This document shows, one piece after another, positions 16,796-25,063 of a stretch of DNA of 64,000 nt. Source of the DNA: Pseudomonas protegens (GTDB lineage Bacteria; Pseudomonadota; Gammaproteobacteria; Pseudomonadales; Pseudomonadaceae); assembly GCF_003363755.1 (NCBI RefSeq), contig NZ_CP031396.1, forward strand, positions 5,426,501 through 5,490,500, given 5' to 3'. A model generated the notes under the pieces. That model was not told the origin of the DNA. It did not search any database and saw only the letters and a list, made by a program, of their open reading frames with translations. The translations under genes were made by a program, and so were the position numbers. How positions within the stretch are numbered: position 1 is the stretch's first letter; each line of letters begins with the position of its first letter.

Positions 16796-17818
16796 GTGTA
16801 CTGGAATCATTTATACGGAACCTGCCTCGCAGCGTTGCTGATGCTGCTGCCCGGCGTGGCGGCCCAGGCACGGGATTACCGCTACAGCGATGCTCACTTG
16901 CATTACGTGGACTTCTTCCAGGAATCCGCGGGCATGGATGCGTTGCTCGAGGCCATGGCTGACAACCGTATTGAACAGGTGATGATTTCCGGAATTCCGG
17001 TGGCCAAGAAATGGCACGAGGATGAACCCAAGCGTCCACGCTATTACGCCGGTGATGATGCTGATGCCTACTGGTACAGCGCCACCGACGTGCTGGTGGC
17101 GGCTGCGGTTAAGCAACTGCCCCCTGAGCAGCGTCAGCGTTTTCATCCCTTCCTGTCCGGTTTCAATCCCAATGACAAGAACTCCGCGGCGCATATCCAG
17201 CGCATGCTCGACCTTGATCCTGGGCTGTGGCAGGGCATCGGTGAGGTCTTCACCCGCCATGACGACCTCACGGCCTTGACTGCCGGAGACACGCCACGGG
17301 CCAACAACGAGGCGATGACCAAGGTCTATCACCTGGCGGCGGAGAACGACCTGCCGGTCATGCTGCATTCCAACATCACCTCCAAGCGCGAACGCAACCC
17401 GCTGTACCTGGCAGAAATCGAAGCGCCGCTGCGCAATTACCCCCATACGCGCTTTATCTGGGCCCACGCTGGCACCAGCGCCGAGATCCATCGTCACCAG
17501 ACCCGCCTGGAATTCTTGCTGCCGACCCTGACGCGGCTGCTGGAGAGCTACCCCAATCTGTACATCGACCTGTCCTGGAGCCTGCTCACGCCCTATCTGC
17601 TGGATGAGCAGGGCAACCCCAGCCAGGCCTGGCTGCAGTTGGTGGAGCGCTTCCCGGAGCGCTTCATGCTCGGTTCGGATGTGGTCGGGCGCTTCAACAA
17701 GCTGGGGCGCGAGCTGCACAGCTTCGATGTCTTCCTCGATGCCTTGCCGGAGGAGGTGGCGCGCAAGGTGGCCCATGACAATTTCCTCGCCATCCTTCCC
17801 GCCAAAAGTCGCCCCTAG
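16796..17818 (+). CDS. Exported amidohydrolase-family protein
   Basis: Probable periplasmic metal-dependent hydrolase of 340 residues. A GTG start follows TTTGGAGAAGCTGCG. A signal peptide with hydrophobic core LAALLMLLPGVAAQA is predicted to be cleaved near residue 25. Amidohydrolase (TIM-barrel) metal ligands are visible: HLH at H34/H36, MLHSNI, FIWAHAG and the late GSDV aspartate. This resembles the amidohydrolase-2 group. Family members are mostly cytosolic, so export is notable. Substrate unknown. Confidence 0.75.
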   Translation: MYWNHLYGTCLAALLMLLPGVAAQARDYRYSDAHLHYVDFFQESAGMDALLEAMADNRIEQVMISGIPVAKKWHEDEPKRPRYYAGDDADAYWYSATDVLVAAAVKQLPPEQRQRFHPFLSGFNPNDKNSAAHIQRMLDLDPGLWQGIGEVFTRHDDLTALTAGDTPRANNEAMTKVYHLAAENDLPVMLHSNITSKRERNPLYLAEIEAPLRNYPHTRFIWAHAGTSAEIHRHQTRLEFLLPTLTRLLESYPNLYIDLSWSLLTPYLLDEQGNPSQAWLQLVERFPERFMLGSDVVGRFNKLGRELHSFDVFLDALPEEVARKVAHDNFLAILPAKSRP

Positions 17819-17890
17819 CAGGCCCCAGTCTGTCATCAGCCTGTCACGCCTGCTTCATAAGCTCGCGCCATCTCAATCAAGGAGCGCGAT

Positions 17891-18355
17891 ATGCACCTCA
17901 CTCGTTTAAGCGCATTGGCGGCGCTGATGATCTTCACTGGCCTGGCCAGTGCCGAAGTCCGTGTTGAAGGACCGGTGGAATACGGCGTGTTCGAAGGGCC
18001 CAAGGCCGAGCTGCAATCGGGGGAGCGGGTGCTGCGCCGCAGCAACGAGAAGATCCAGCAAACCTCGGTGGTGCCCGCCAAGCTGGGGACCAAGTTCGGT
18101 ATGCGTTACCAGTTGCTGGGCAAGGTGGCCGAGGATCAGCCCCTGACTCTGCTCTACCTGACTCCGGGCATCCGTACCCCGGACGGGGCGCGCCACGACA
18201 AGTTCGAGATCACCCAGAAACTGGTACCTAATGCACCTCAGGATGTGATGGCCTACGAATTCACGGAGAACCATGAAGTGGTGCCCGGCGAATGGCACTT
18301 CATGGTCTTTCAGGGCGACCGTTTGTTGGCAGAACAGCGATTTTCTGTGCGCTGA
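17891..18355 (+). CDS. Small exported protein, DUF3859-like
   Basis: Periplasmic protein of 154 residues with the signal peptide MHLTRLSALAALMIFTGLASA. The start follows AAGGAGCGCGAT. The mature part is rich in beta structure (VRVEGPVEYGVFEGP, WHFMVFQGDRLL) and has no cysteine. I read it as a DUF3859-type protein from the pattern of its ends. It stands 72 bases after the exported amidohydrolase on the same strand and could be co-transcribed with it. Function unknown. Confidence 0.65.
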   Translation: MHLTRLSALAALMIFTGLASAEVRVEGPVEYGVFEGPKAELQSGERVLRRSNEKIQQTSVVPAKLGTKFGMRYQLLGKVAEDQPLTLLYLTPGIRTPDGARHDKFEITQKLVPNAPQDVMAYEFTENHEVVPGEWHFMVFQGDRLLAEQRFSVR

Positions 18356-18494
18356 ATCGTTTTACGCCCAAGTATTGGAGTGCTAGGGCGTTTTGATATC
18401 ACGTTTTTGTCTTACGCAATTTTCCAACGGCCCGATACCGTCTAAGAGCACCCTGCTGCAAGTTCTTGCAGCGCTCTAGGAAGGAGCCAGAGGA

Positions 18495-20120
18495 ATGAGC
18501 CTTAGAAGTCTCAATATCGCGCCGCGCGCAGGCCTGGGTTTCGGCTTGCTGGCGCTGATGGTGTTTGCCCTCGGGGCATTCGCCCTGATGCAGATGGCCA
18601 ATATGCGCCAGCAGTCCGATGAAGTGGAAAGCAATTGGCTGCCCAGCGTCATGTTCGTCGGTGACATGAGTCAGGACCTGCTGCGCATCCGTGCCCTGAC
18701 CCTGCGTCTGCTGATCAATCGCGACCCGCAAGCGCTTGTCCAGAACGAAAAGAAGATCAACGACATCAAGACTGGCCTGGGGGTTGCCCAGGGGCGCTAT
18801 GAGTCATTGATCGTGCTGCCCCAGGAACGGGTCCTGTTCGATCGTTTCAAGGCCATTGAGAAGCAGTACCTGCAGCGCCAGGCCCAGGTCATGGCCTTTT
18901 CCAGCCAGAACCAGCTGGAAGAGGCGATCAAGGTGGTCAATGGCGAAATGAATCAATTGGCCGATGAAATGGCGGCGACCCTGCATGAACTGGTCGAGTT
19001 GAACAAGCAGAGCGCGACCCAGGCCACGGACCTGGCCCAGGCCGTGTTCAGCAAGTCGCGGGTCTGGGTGGTGGGCATGATCGCGGTGGCGGCGCTGGTG
19101 ACCATTGGCCTGGCATTGTTGCTGACCCGCAGCATCGTCCTGCCCCTGGCCCAGTCCCTGAGTGTCGCCGAGGTGGTGGCCGGCGGCGACCTGACGGGTG
19201 ACATCACGGTGGTTGGCAAGGATGAGCCGGCGCGTCTGTTGCAGGCGCTCAAGGCCATGCAGCACAGCCTGCGGGAAACCATCCGGCGCATTTCCGACTC
19301 TTCCAGCCAGTTGGCCTCCGCCTCGGAAGAGCTCAGTTGCGTGACCGAGGATGCGACCCGGGGCCTGCATCAGCAGAGCCTGGAAATCGAGCAGGCGGCC
19401 ACTGCGGTGAATCAGATGACCGCCGCGGTGGAGGAGGTGGCCAGCAATGCCGTGGCCACCTCCGAAGCCTCTCGGGAGTCGGACCGGATCGCCCAGCATG
19501 GGCGTGAGCAGGTGCATCAGACGGTGCTCTCCATCGAGTTGCTGGCCGAGGATGTGACGACCAATGCCAGCCAGGTGGAAGAGCTGGCACAGAAGGTCTA
19601 TGGCATCAGCAAGGTGCTGGATGTGATTCGCTCCATCGCCGAACAGACCAACCTGCTGGCACTGAACGCGGCCATCGAGGCTGCGCGAGCCGGGGATGCC
19701 GGGCGCGGGTTTGCCGTGGTGGCGGATGAAGTGCGGGCCCTGGCCCATCGGACTCAGCAGTCGACCCAGGAAATCGAGCAGATGATTGGCGGGATCCAGC
19801 AAGGCACCGACCAGGCGGTCAGTTCCATGCAGCACAGCAACAGCCGGGCCCGCTCGACCCTGGAAGTGGCTAAGGCGGCAGGTCAGGCGCTGGAGGAAAT
19901 CGCTTCGGCCTTCACCCTGATCAACGAGCGCAATATCGTGATTGCCAGTGCCTCGGAGCAGCAGGCCGCGGTGGCGCGGGAAGTGGATCGCAATCTGATG
20001 AACATCCGCGATCTGGCGTTGCAGACCTCGGCGGGGGCCAACCAGACCAGCGCCGCCAGCCAGGAGCTGTCGCGGCTGGCGGTGGATCTGAACACCATGG
20101 TGGCGCGCTTCTCGGTGTGA
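18495..20120 (+). CDS. Methyl-accepting chemotaxis protein with four-helix-bundle sensor
   Basis: Inner-membrane chemoreceptor of 541 residues. TM1 is at about 12-33 and a helical periplasmic ligand domain at about 34-190 (four-helix-bundle type by length and composition). TM2 is at about 191-212, followed by HAMP. The cytoplasmic signalling domain has the invariant hairpin tip EQTNLLALNAAIEAARAG. There is no C-terminal CheR/CheB pentapeptide. The start follows AGGAAGGAGCCAGAGGA. CCGATA at 18432-18437 recalls the -10 core of flagellar sigma-28 promoters, but the -35 is poor. Confidence 0.93.
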   Translation: MSLRSLNIAPRAGLGFGLLALMVFALGAFALMQMANMRQQSDEVESNWLPSVMFVGDMSQDLLRIRALTLRLLINRDPQALVQNEKKINDIKTGLGVAQGRYESLIVLPQERVLFDRFKAIEKQYLQRQAQVMAFSSQNQLEEAIKVVNGEMNQLADEMAATLHELVELNKQSATQATDLAQAVFSKSRVWVVGMIAVAALVTIGLALLLTRSIVLPLAQSLSVAEVVAGGDLTGDITVVGKDEPARLLQALKAMQHSLRETIRRISDSSSQLASASEELSCVTEDATRGLHQQSLEIEQAATAVNQMTAAVEEVASNAVATSEASRESDRIAQHGREQVHQTVLSIELLAEDVTTNASQVEELAQKVYGISKVLDVIRSIAEQTNLLALNAAIEAARAGDAGRGFAVVADEVRALAHRTQQSTQEIEQMIGGIQQGTDQAVSSMQHSNSRARSTLEVAKAAGQALEEIASAFTLINERNIVIASASEQQAAVAREVDRNLMNIRDLALQTSAGANQTSAASQELSRLAVDLNTMVARFSV

Positions 20121-20188
20121 GGCGCTTTCGCTGGCAAGCAGGCTCGTGCAGGTTGCTTGGGCGTCGGCTTACCGGCGAACGCCAGGCG

Positions 20189-20220
20189 AAAAAAAGCCCC
20201 GAACCAGTCGGGGCTTTTTC
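20189..20220. terminator. Bidirectional terminator between the chemoreceptor gene and fabB
   Basis: AAAAAGCCCCGA and TCGGGGCTTTTT form a perfect stem with a 5-base loop between convergent genes. The bases just before it (20125-20180) hold a degenerate REP-like pair. Confidence 0.9.
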
Positions 20221-20240
20221 ATTCGGCGAAGCGGCGGGGC

Positions 20241-21461
20241 TTACTTGCCCTGCCAGCGTTTCAGCACCAGGGTAGCGTTGGTGCCACCGAAGCCGAAGCT
20301 GTTGCTCATCACGGTGTTGATGGTGGCGTCTTCGCGAGTCTTGGTCAGGATCGGCATGTCGGCCACTTCCGGGTCCAGCTCGTCGATGTTGGCCGAACCG
20401 GCCATGAAGTTGCCTTCCATCATCAGCATGCAGTAGATCGCTTCATGAACGCCGGCGGCGCCCAGGGAGTGACCCGACAGGCTCTTGGTGGAGCTGATGG
20501 CTGGAGCTTTGTCGCCGAACACTTCACGCACGCCCTTCATCTCGGCAACGTCGCCGACCGGAGTCGAGGTGCCGTGGGTGTTCAGGTAGTCGATCGGTGC
20601 GTCGACGGTGGACATGGCCATCTGCATGCAGCGGATTGCGCCTTCGCCGCTTGGAGCCACCATGTCGTAGCCATCGGAAGTGGCGCCGTAGCCGACGATT
20701 TCCGCGTAGATCTTCGCGTCACGGGCCAGAGCGTGTTCCAGCTCCTCGACCACCACCATGCCGCCACCGCCGGCGATGACGAAACCGTCACGCTTGGCGT
20801 CGTAGGCGCGGGAGGCTTTTTCCGGGGTTTCGTTGTACTGGGTGGACAGGGCGCCCATGGCGTCGAACAGGAACGACTGGGTCCAGTGCTCTTCTTCACC
20901 GCCACCGGCGAAGACGATGTCCTGCTTGCCCATCTGGATCTGTTCCATGGCGGTACCGATGCAGTGAGCACTGGTGGCGCAGGCAGAAGCGATGGAGTAG
21001 TTCAGGCCCTTGATCTTGAACGGCGTGGCCAGGCAGGCGGAAACGGTGCTGCTCATGGTCCGCGTTACACGGTACGGGCCAACGCGCTTGACGCCTTTCT
21101 CGCGCAGGATGTCCAGTGCTTCCATCTGGTTCAGGGTCGAAGCGCCGCCGGAGCCGGCGATCAGGCCGGTGCGGGGGTTGGACACTTGCTCTTCGCTCAG
21201 GCCGGAGTCGGCGATGGCGTCTTTCATGGCCAGGTAGGCGTAAGCCGCTGCGTGGCCGACGAAGCGATAGATCTTGCGATCGATCAGTTCTTCAAGATTC
21301 AGGTCAATGGAGCCGGAAACCTGGCTACGCAGACCCATTTCGGCATATTCCGGGTTGAAGCGGATGCCAGGGCGACTTGCACGCAGGTTAGCGGAGACGG
21401 TCTCTTTGTCATTGCCCAGGCACGAAACAATGCCCAGACCAGTGATAACGACGCGGCGCAT
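20241..21461 (-). CDS. fabB: 3-oxoacyl-ACP synthase I
   Basis: Condensing enzyme that elongates the cis-3-decenoyl-ACP made by FabA, needed for unsaturated fatty acids. The protein has 406 residues. The catalytic triad is visible: C161 in SIASACATSAHC, H296 in LNTHGTSTP, and H331 in SLSGHSLGAAG. Eleven bases separate it from fabA upstream, forming the classic fabAB operon. Confidence 0.98.
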   Translation of the reverse strand: MRRVVITGLGIVSCLGNDKETVSANLRASRPGIRFNPEYAEMGLRSQVSGSIDLNLEELIDRKIYRFVGHAAAYAYLAMKDAIADSGLSEEQVSNPRTGLIAGSGGASTLNQMEALDILREKGVKRVGPYRVTRTMSSTVSACLATPFKIKGLNYSIASACATSAHCIGTAMEQIQMGKQDIVFAGGGEEEHWTQSFLFDAMGALSTQYNETPEKASRAYDAKRDGFVIAGGGGMVVVEELEHALARDAKIYAEIVGYGATSDGYDMVAPSGEGAIRCMQMAMSTVDAPIDYLNTHGTSTPVGDVAEMKGVREVFGDKAPAISSTKSLSGHSLGAAGVHEAIYCMLMMEGNFMAGSANIDELDPEVADMPILTKTREDATINTVMSNSFGFGGTNATLVLKRWQGK

Positions 21462-21472
21462 GCGGATAACCC

Positions 21473-21988
21473 TTAGAAGTTGTCAGTTGAGGTAAACACG
21501 CCGACCCGGAGGCCTTCGGCGGTATAGATTTCGCGGCCGTCAACGCTGACCGAACCATCGGCGATGGCCATGTTCAGCTTGCCCTTGAGCACGCGCTTGA
21601 TGTGAATGTTATAGGTGACTTTTTTCGCGGTCGGCAGTACCTGGCCGAAGAATTTCACTTCCCCCGAACCCAGGGCGCGGCCGCGGCCCGGCAGGCCTTG
21701 CCAGCCGAGGAAAAAACCGACCAGTTGCCACATGGCATCCAGGCCCAGGCAGCCCGGCATCACCGGATCGCCCTCGAAGTGGCAAGCGAAGAACCACAGG
21801 TCTGGAGTGATATCCAGCTCAGCGACCAATTCACCTTTACCGTACTTGCCACCCTCTTCGCTGATATGGGTGATGCGATCCACCATCAGCATGTTGGGGG
21901 CGGGCAGTTGCGCGTTACCTGGGCCGAACAGCTCACCGCGACTGCAGCGCAGCAGGTCTTCCCGAGTAAAGGCGTTTTGTTTGGTCAT
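21473..21988 (-). CDS. fabA: 3-hydroxydecanoyl-ACP dehydratase/isomerase
   Basis: Bifunctional dehydratase and trans-2/cis-3 isomerase at the branch point of unsaturated fatty acid synthesis. It has 171 residues with the catalytic H70 in FFACHFEGDPVMPG and D84 in LGLDAMWQL. The start is preceded by TTGAGGAGCTCGC. First gene of fabAB. Confidence 0.98.
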   Translation of the reverse strand: MTKQNAFTREDLLRCSRGELFGPGNAQLPAPNMLMVDRITHISEEGGKYGKGELVAELDITPDLWFFACHFEGDPVMPGCLGLDAMWQLVGFFLGWQGLPGRGRALGSGEVKFFGQVLPTAKKVTYNIHIKRVLKGKLNMAIADGSVSVDGREIYTAEGLRVGVFTSTDNF

Positions 21989-22121
21989 GCGAGCTCCTCA
22001 ATAGTCCCGTGCGGCAGGGTTGGGCAATCTTCCCGGCCGATCGAAGCGTTCATGCCTCGAGCCGGCAGCCTACTCATAGACTATTGCGTTGTAGTGAAAG
22101 TCACAGCGCAAAGGGCATGAA

Positions 22122-22137
22122 TGTACACTTGTGCACT
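22122..22137. promoter_or_regulatory. Near-palindrome upstream of fabA
   Basis: TGTACAC-TT-GTGCACT is an inverted repeat (5 of 7 positions match) about 135 bases before the fabA start. Size and form suit a TetR-type operator such as those of the unsaturated-fatty-acid regulators FabR/DesT. No experiment or exact consensus match supports this here. Confidence 0.35.
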
Positions 22138-22234
22138 GAAATTTTTTTTGAGGGCCTTTTCGGGGCCCGTCGGGTGCCTAAGACTGCCGCACTTTCGCCC
22201 GTCACGCCAGTCGCACCTGTTGGAAAATAGCCTG

Positions 22235-24136
22235 TTACTGCACCCAACGTTGGAGAATTTGCTGCAGATCAGCCCGCTTGAACGGCTTGGCCAGGTAGTC
22301 GTTCATGCCCGCCGCCAGGCAGGCTTCGCGGTCGCCCTGCAAGGCGTTGGCGGTCAGGGCGATGATCGGTAAATCAGCGCAGCCGGGCAGTTGGCGGATC
22401 TGCCGGGTGGCTTCGTAGCCGTCGACCAGTGGCAGTCGGCAATCCATCAGAATGGCCTCGAAAATCAGGCTTTCGGCGCTGCGTACCGCCTGGGCGCCAT
22501 CGGTGACGATGCTGACGGTGAAGCCCAGGCTGCGCAACATGGCCTGGATCACGGTCTGGTTCACCGGGTTGTCCTCCACCAGCAGCACGTTGCGGCCTTC
22601 GCCCTGGTGAGCGGCCGTGTTCACTCGCGGCGCCAGCACGGGCAGGCTTTGCTGAAACAGCGCCAGGGGGATTTCCAGGGTGAACACCGAGCCCTGGCCT
22701 TCCTCGCTCTGGGCCCGCAGGGTGCCGCCCATGCGTTCAGCCAGGGTCCGGGCGATAGGCAGGCCCAGGCCCGTGCCGCCGTAGCGTCGGGAAATCGAGC
22801 TGTCGGCCTGCTGGAATGCATCGAACATCAGTTCCAGGCTGGCCGGGCTGATGCCGATCCCGCTGTCGCGCACTGAGCAGGTGAACCACAGGAGTTCGTG
22901 ATCCAGGGTCTGCCACTGGGGCTCGATGGTGACGCTGCCTTGTTCGGTGAACTTCAGCGCGTTGCCGATCAGGTTGACCAGGATCTGGCGGATTCGCGTA
23001 GGGTCGCCCTTGACCTGCAGCGACTCCATGCCCGGCGGCAGCTGCAGTTGCAGGTCCAGGCCTCGTTGCAATGCGCTGTGCTGGAAGGCCTGGGCGCAGC
23101 TGCTGATCAACTCGGCGAGGTTGAACGGAATGTGTTCCAGCTCCAGGGCCGAGCGTTCGATGCGCGAGAAGTCGAGGATGTCATTGATCACCTTCAGCAG
23201 GTGCTCGGTGGACTCCGAGGCCAATGCCGCGTACTCGCTCTGCTCCTGGGTCATCTCGGTGGTTTCCAGCAATTGCAGCATCCCCAGTACGCCGTTCATC
23301 GGGGTACGCAGCTCATGGCTCATCATCGCCAGGAAGTCCGATTTGGCCTTGTTCGCCCGCTCGGCATCTTCCCGGGTCTGGATCAGTTGTGACATTGCCT
23401 GTTGCTGCTCACGGCTGGCCAGTTCCAGGCCGGCGGCGAGGTTGTTGATATGTCGCGCCAGATTGCCCAGCTCGCCGTCGTCGACAATCGGCAGCGGCGT
23501 CTTGAAGTCGCCCTCCTGAATCGCCTTCACCGCGTGGCCCATGGCGCTGATGGGTTGCGCCAGGCCGGCTGCCAGGCGTCGGGCCAGGAAGAAGGTGAAG
23601 AGCAGGGCGAACAGGGCGAGAATCCCGGCCTTGAGGAGGATTTCCTGTTGACGCTGGCTGAAGGCGTCATTGGACATGCCGACAATGACCCGCCCCAGGT
23701 AACCGTCGCCCTGGGGGCTCAGGCTGGCGGGATCATTCTGCAGAAAGTCGTTGTGCACCTGAATGCGCTGCAAGCGCACCGGCGCCTGGAAGACCTTGAT
23801 CTGCTGGGCATGGTTGTGACTGGCGGACGGCTGCTCGACATACACCAGGATGTTGTTGGCACTGTCCTGGACTTCCAGAAAGTGCACATGAGGCGTGGCC
23901 AGAGTGGCTTGCAACAGGCTTTCCAGGCCCTCGTTGTTGCCGGAGATCACCCCGTACTCAGTGGCCGGGGCCAATTGGTTGGCGATCAGTTGGCCGGTAT
24001 GGTTCAACTCCTGGCGCAGATCCTGGAGACGCACGAAGGTGAAAAAACTGATCAGCAGCAGAGTCAGGAGCAGGGCCGGGCCCAGGCTGATGAGCTGAGT
24101 GCGGGTCTGGATATCCCACCGGCGACGCAATGTCAT
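22235..24136 (-). CDS. Hybrid sensor histidine kinase with BarA/GacS-like periplasmic domain
   Basis: Inner-membrane hybrid kinase of 633 residues. TM1 is at about 15-36, and the periplasmic sensor (about 37-165) contains QLAPATEYGVISGN, as in BarA/GacS proteins. TM2 is at about 168-188, then HAMP. The HisKA domain carries H274 (MMSHELRTPMNG). The ATPase has N388/N392, DSGIGI and GGTGLGL. The C-terminal receiver has D565 in ILMDCRLPLVDG and K617. There is no HPt domain, so phosphate must leave to a separate HPt protein. The position next to fabA matches PA1611 of P. aeruginosa, which is reported to interact with RetS; orthology is inferred from synteny. The start overlaps the preceding gene by four bases. 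Confidence 0.9.
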   Translation of the reverse strand: MTLRRRWDIQTRTQLISLGPALLLTLLLISFFTFVRLQDLRQELNHTGQLIANQLAPATEYGVISGNNEGLESLLQATLATPHVHFLEVQDSANNILVYVEQPSASHNHAQQIKVFQAPVRLQRIQVHNDFLQNDPASLSPQGDGYLGRVIVGMSNDAFSQRQQEILLKAGILALFALLFTFFLARRLAAGLAQPISAMGHAVKAIQEGDFKTPLPIVDDGELGNLARHINNLAAGLELASREQQQAMSQLIQTREDAERANKAKSDFLAMMSHELRTPMNGVLGMLQLLETTEMTQEQSEYAALASESTEHLLKVINDILDFSRIERSALELEHIPFNLAELISSCAQAFQHSALQRGLDLQLQLPPGMESLQVKGDPTRIRQILVNLIGNALKFTEQGSVTIEPQWQTLDHELLWFTCSVRDSGIGISPASLELMFDAFQQADSSISRRYGGTGLGLPIARTLAERMGGTLRAQSEEGQGSVFTLEIPLALFQQSLPVLAPRVNTAAHQGEGRNVLLVEDNPVNQTVIQAMLRSLGFTVSIVTDGAQAVRSAESLIFEAILMDCRLPLVDGYEATRQIRQLPGCADLPIIALTANALQGDREACLAAGMNDYLAKPFKRADLQQILQRWVQ

Positions 24137-25062
24137 GGGCGTTTCTCTCCTTCACTCAACTGGTGCGCGACGGCTTGCGGGTCGATTTCCTCGATGCCCA
24201 GGGAGCGTGCCACCTGTGGATTGCTCAGTACTTTGAAGGCTGCCGGGTACAGCTCCCTGGGCCAGTGGGCTGGTGCTTGATCCAGCAGGCTGTCCAGGGT
24301 CTGCAGCCAGTCCTGCTGGTCGCTGTAGGTGCTGGCCAGGCTGCCGGCCCTGACGAAGCCGGCATTGGGCCCGATCAGCGCCTGTTGCCGGGCGTAGCTG
24401 CTCAGCAGCAGGTTCTTCACGGTTTTCGGGTTGTACAGCTTGGGGTCGTCCAGGCCCAGCAGCACCTGGCTGTTGCGCAACAGGTTCTGCAGCGGGCGGC
24501 TGTCATTGGTGCTGTCCCAGGGTTCGGCGACGATTTCCATGTCCATGGATTGCGCTGCGTCGCGCAGTTCCCTGAGCAGGAACTGGCTGTCCTCGCTGTA
24601 CAGCACGCCGATCCGGCGCACCTGGGGCAGCACCTTGTGGATCAGCCGCAGTTGGCGGCTCAAGGGTGGGTCGCTCCAGAGCAGGCTGAGTTTGGGGTGA
24701 GGCGCGCCTTGCAGGCGCTGCTGGGCCTGCAGGCGGCTGATCCGCAGGACCAGGGTGGCCGGCCCTTGCGGGTCTTGCAGGCGCCAGTCGAGGCTTTGCA
24801 GGTCCAGCAGGATCAGGCGCGTGGCTGCGGGCAGTTGGCTCGGTGCCGGCAGTTGTGCCAATGGCACGAAGCGCACCTGATCCTGAGGCCGCTGGGTGGC
24901 CAGTTCCTCGGTGAAGGTGTGCACGCTGTCGCTGCCTTCACTGGCGGTCAGCAACACGTCGGCTGCTCGCAGCGGAGTCGCCAGCAGCATGCCCAGGAGG
25001 ATCAGGCAGATACCGAGACAGCGATGAATGCCCAGGGCCTTCCAGGGCCCGCGCTGGCCCAT
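24133..25062 (-). CDS. Periplasmic ABC-type substrate-binding protein without a transporter
   Basis: Exported protein of 309 residues from the ATG at 25062, one base after the TonB-receptor stop. The signal sequence has the core CLGICLILLGMLLA and a cleavage site near RAADV. The pattern RLIHKVLPQVRRIGVLYS ... LLGLDDPKLYN ... QALIGPNAGFVRAGSLAS fits the PF04392 type of binding proteins. No permease or ATPase gene is near. It is co-encoded with a TonB receptor upstream and a kinase downstream (overlap ATGA), so a role as periplasmic ligand sensor for the kinase is the likeliest inference. Confidence 0.8.
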   Translation of the reverse strand: MGQRGPWKALGIHRCLGICLILLGMLLATPLRAADVLLTASEGSDSVHTFTEELATQRPQDQVRFVPLAQLPAPSQLPAATRLILLDLQSLDWRLQDPQGPATLVLRISRLQAQQRLQGAPHPKLSLLWSDPPLSRQLRLIHKVLPQVRRIGVLYSEDSQFLLRELRDAAQSMDMEIVAEPWDSTNDSRPLQNLLRNSQVLLGLDDPKLYNPKTVKNLLLSSYARQQALIGPNAGFVRAGSLASTYSDQQDWLQTLDSLLDQAPAHWPRELYPAAFKVLSNPQVARSLGIEEIDPQAVAHQLSEGEKRP

Positions 25063-25063
25063 G

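Noticed and set aside
18432..18437. Sigma-28 (FliA) promoter for the first chemoreceptor
   Set aside because: Only the CCGATA core matches; no acceptable -35 at the right distance, so I do not list it as a promoter.
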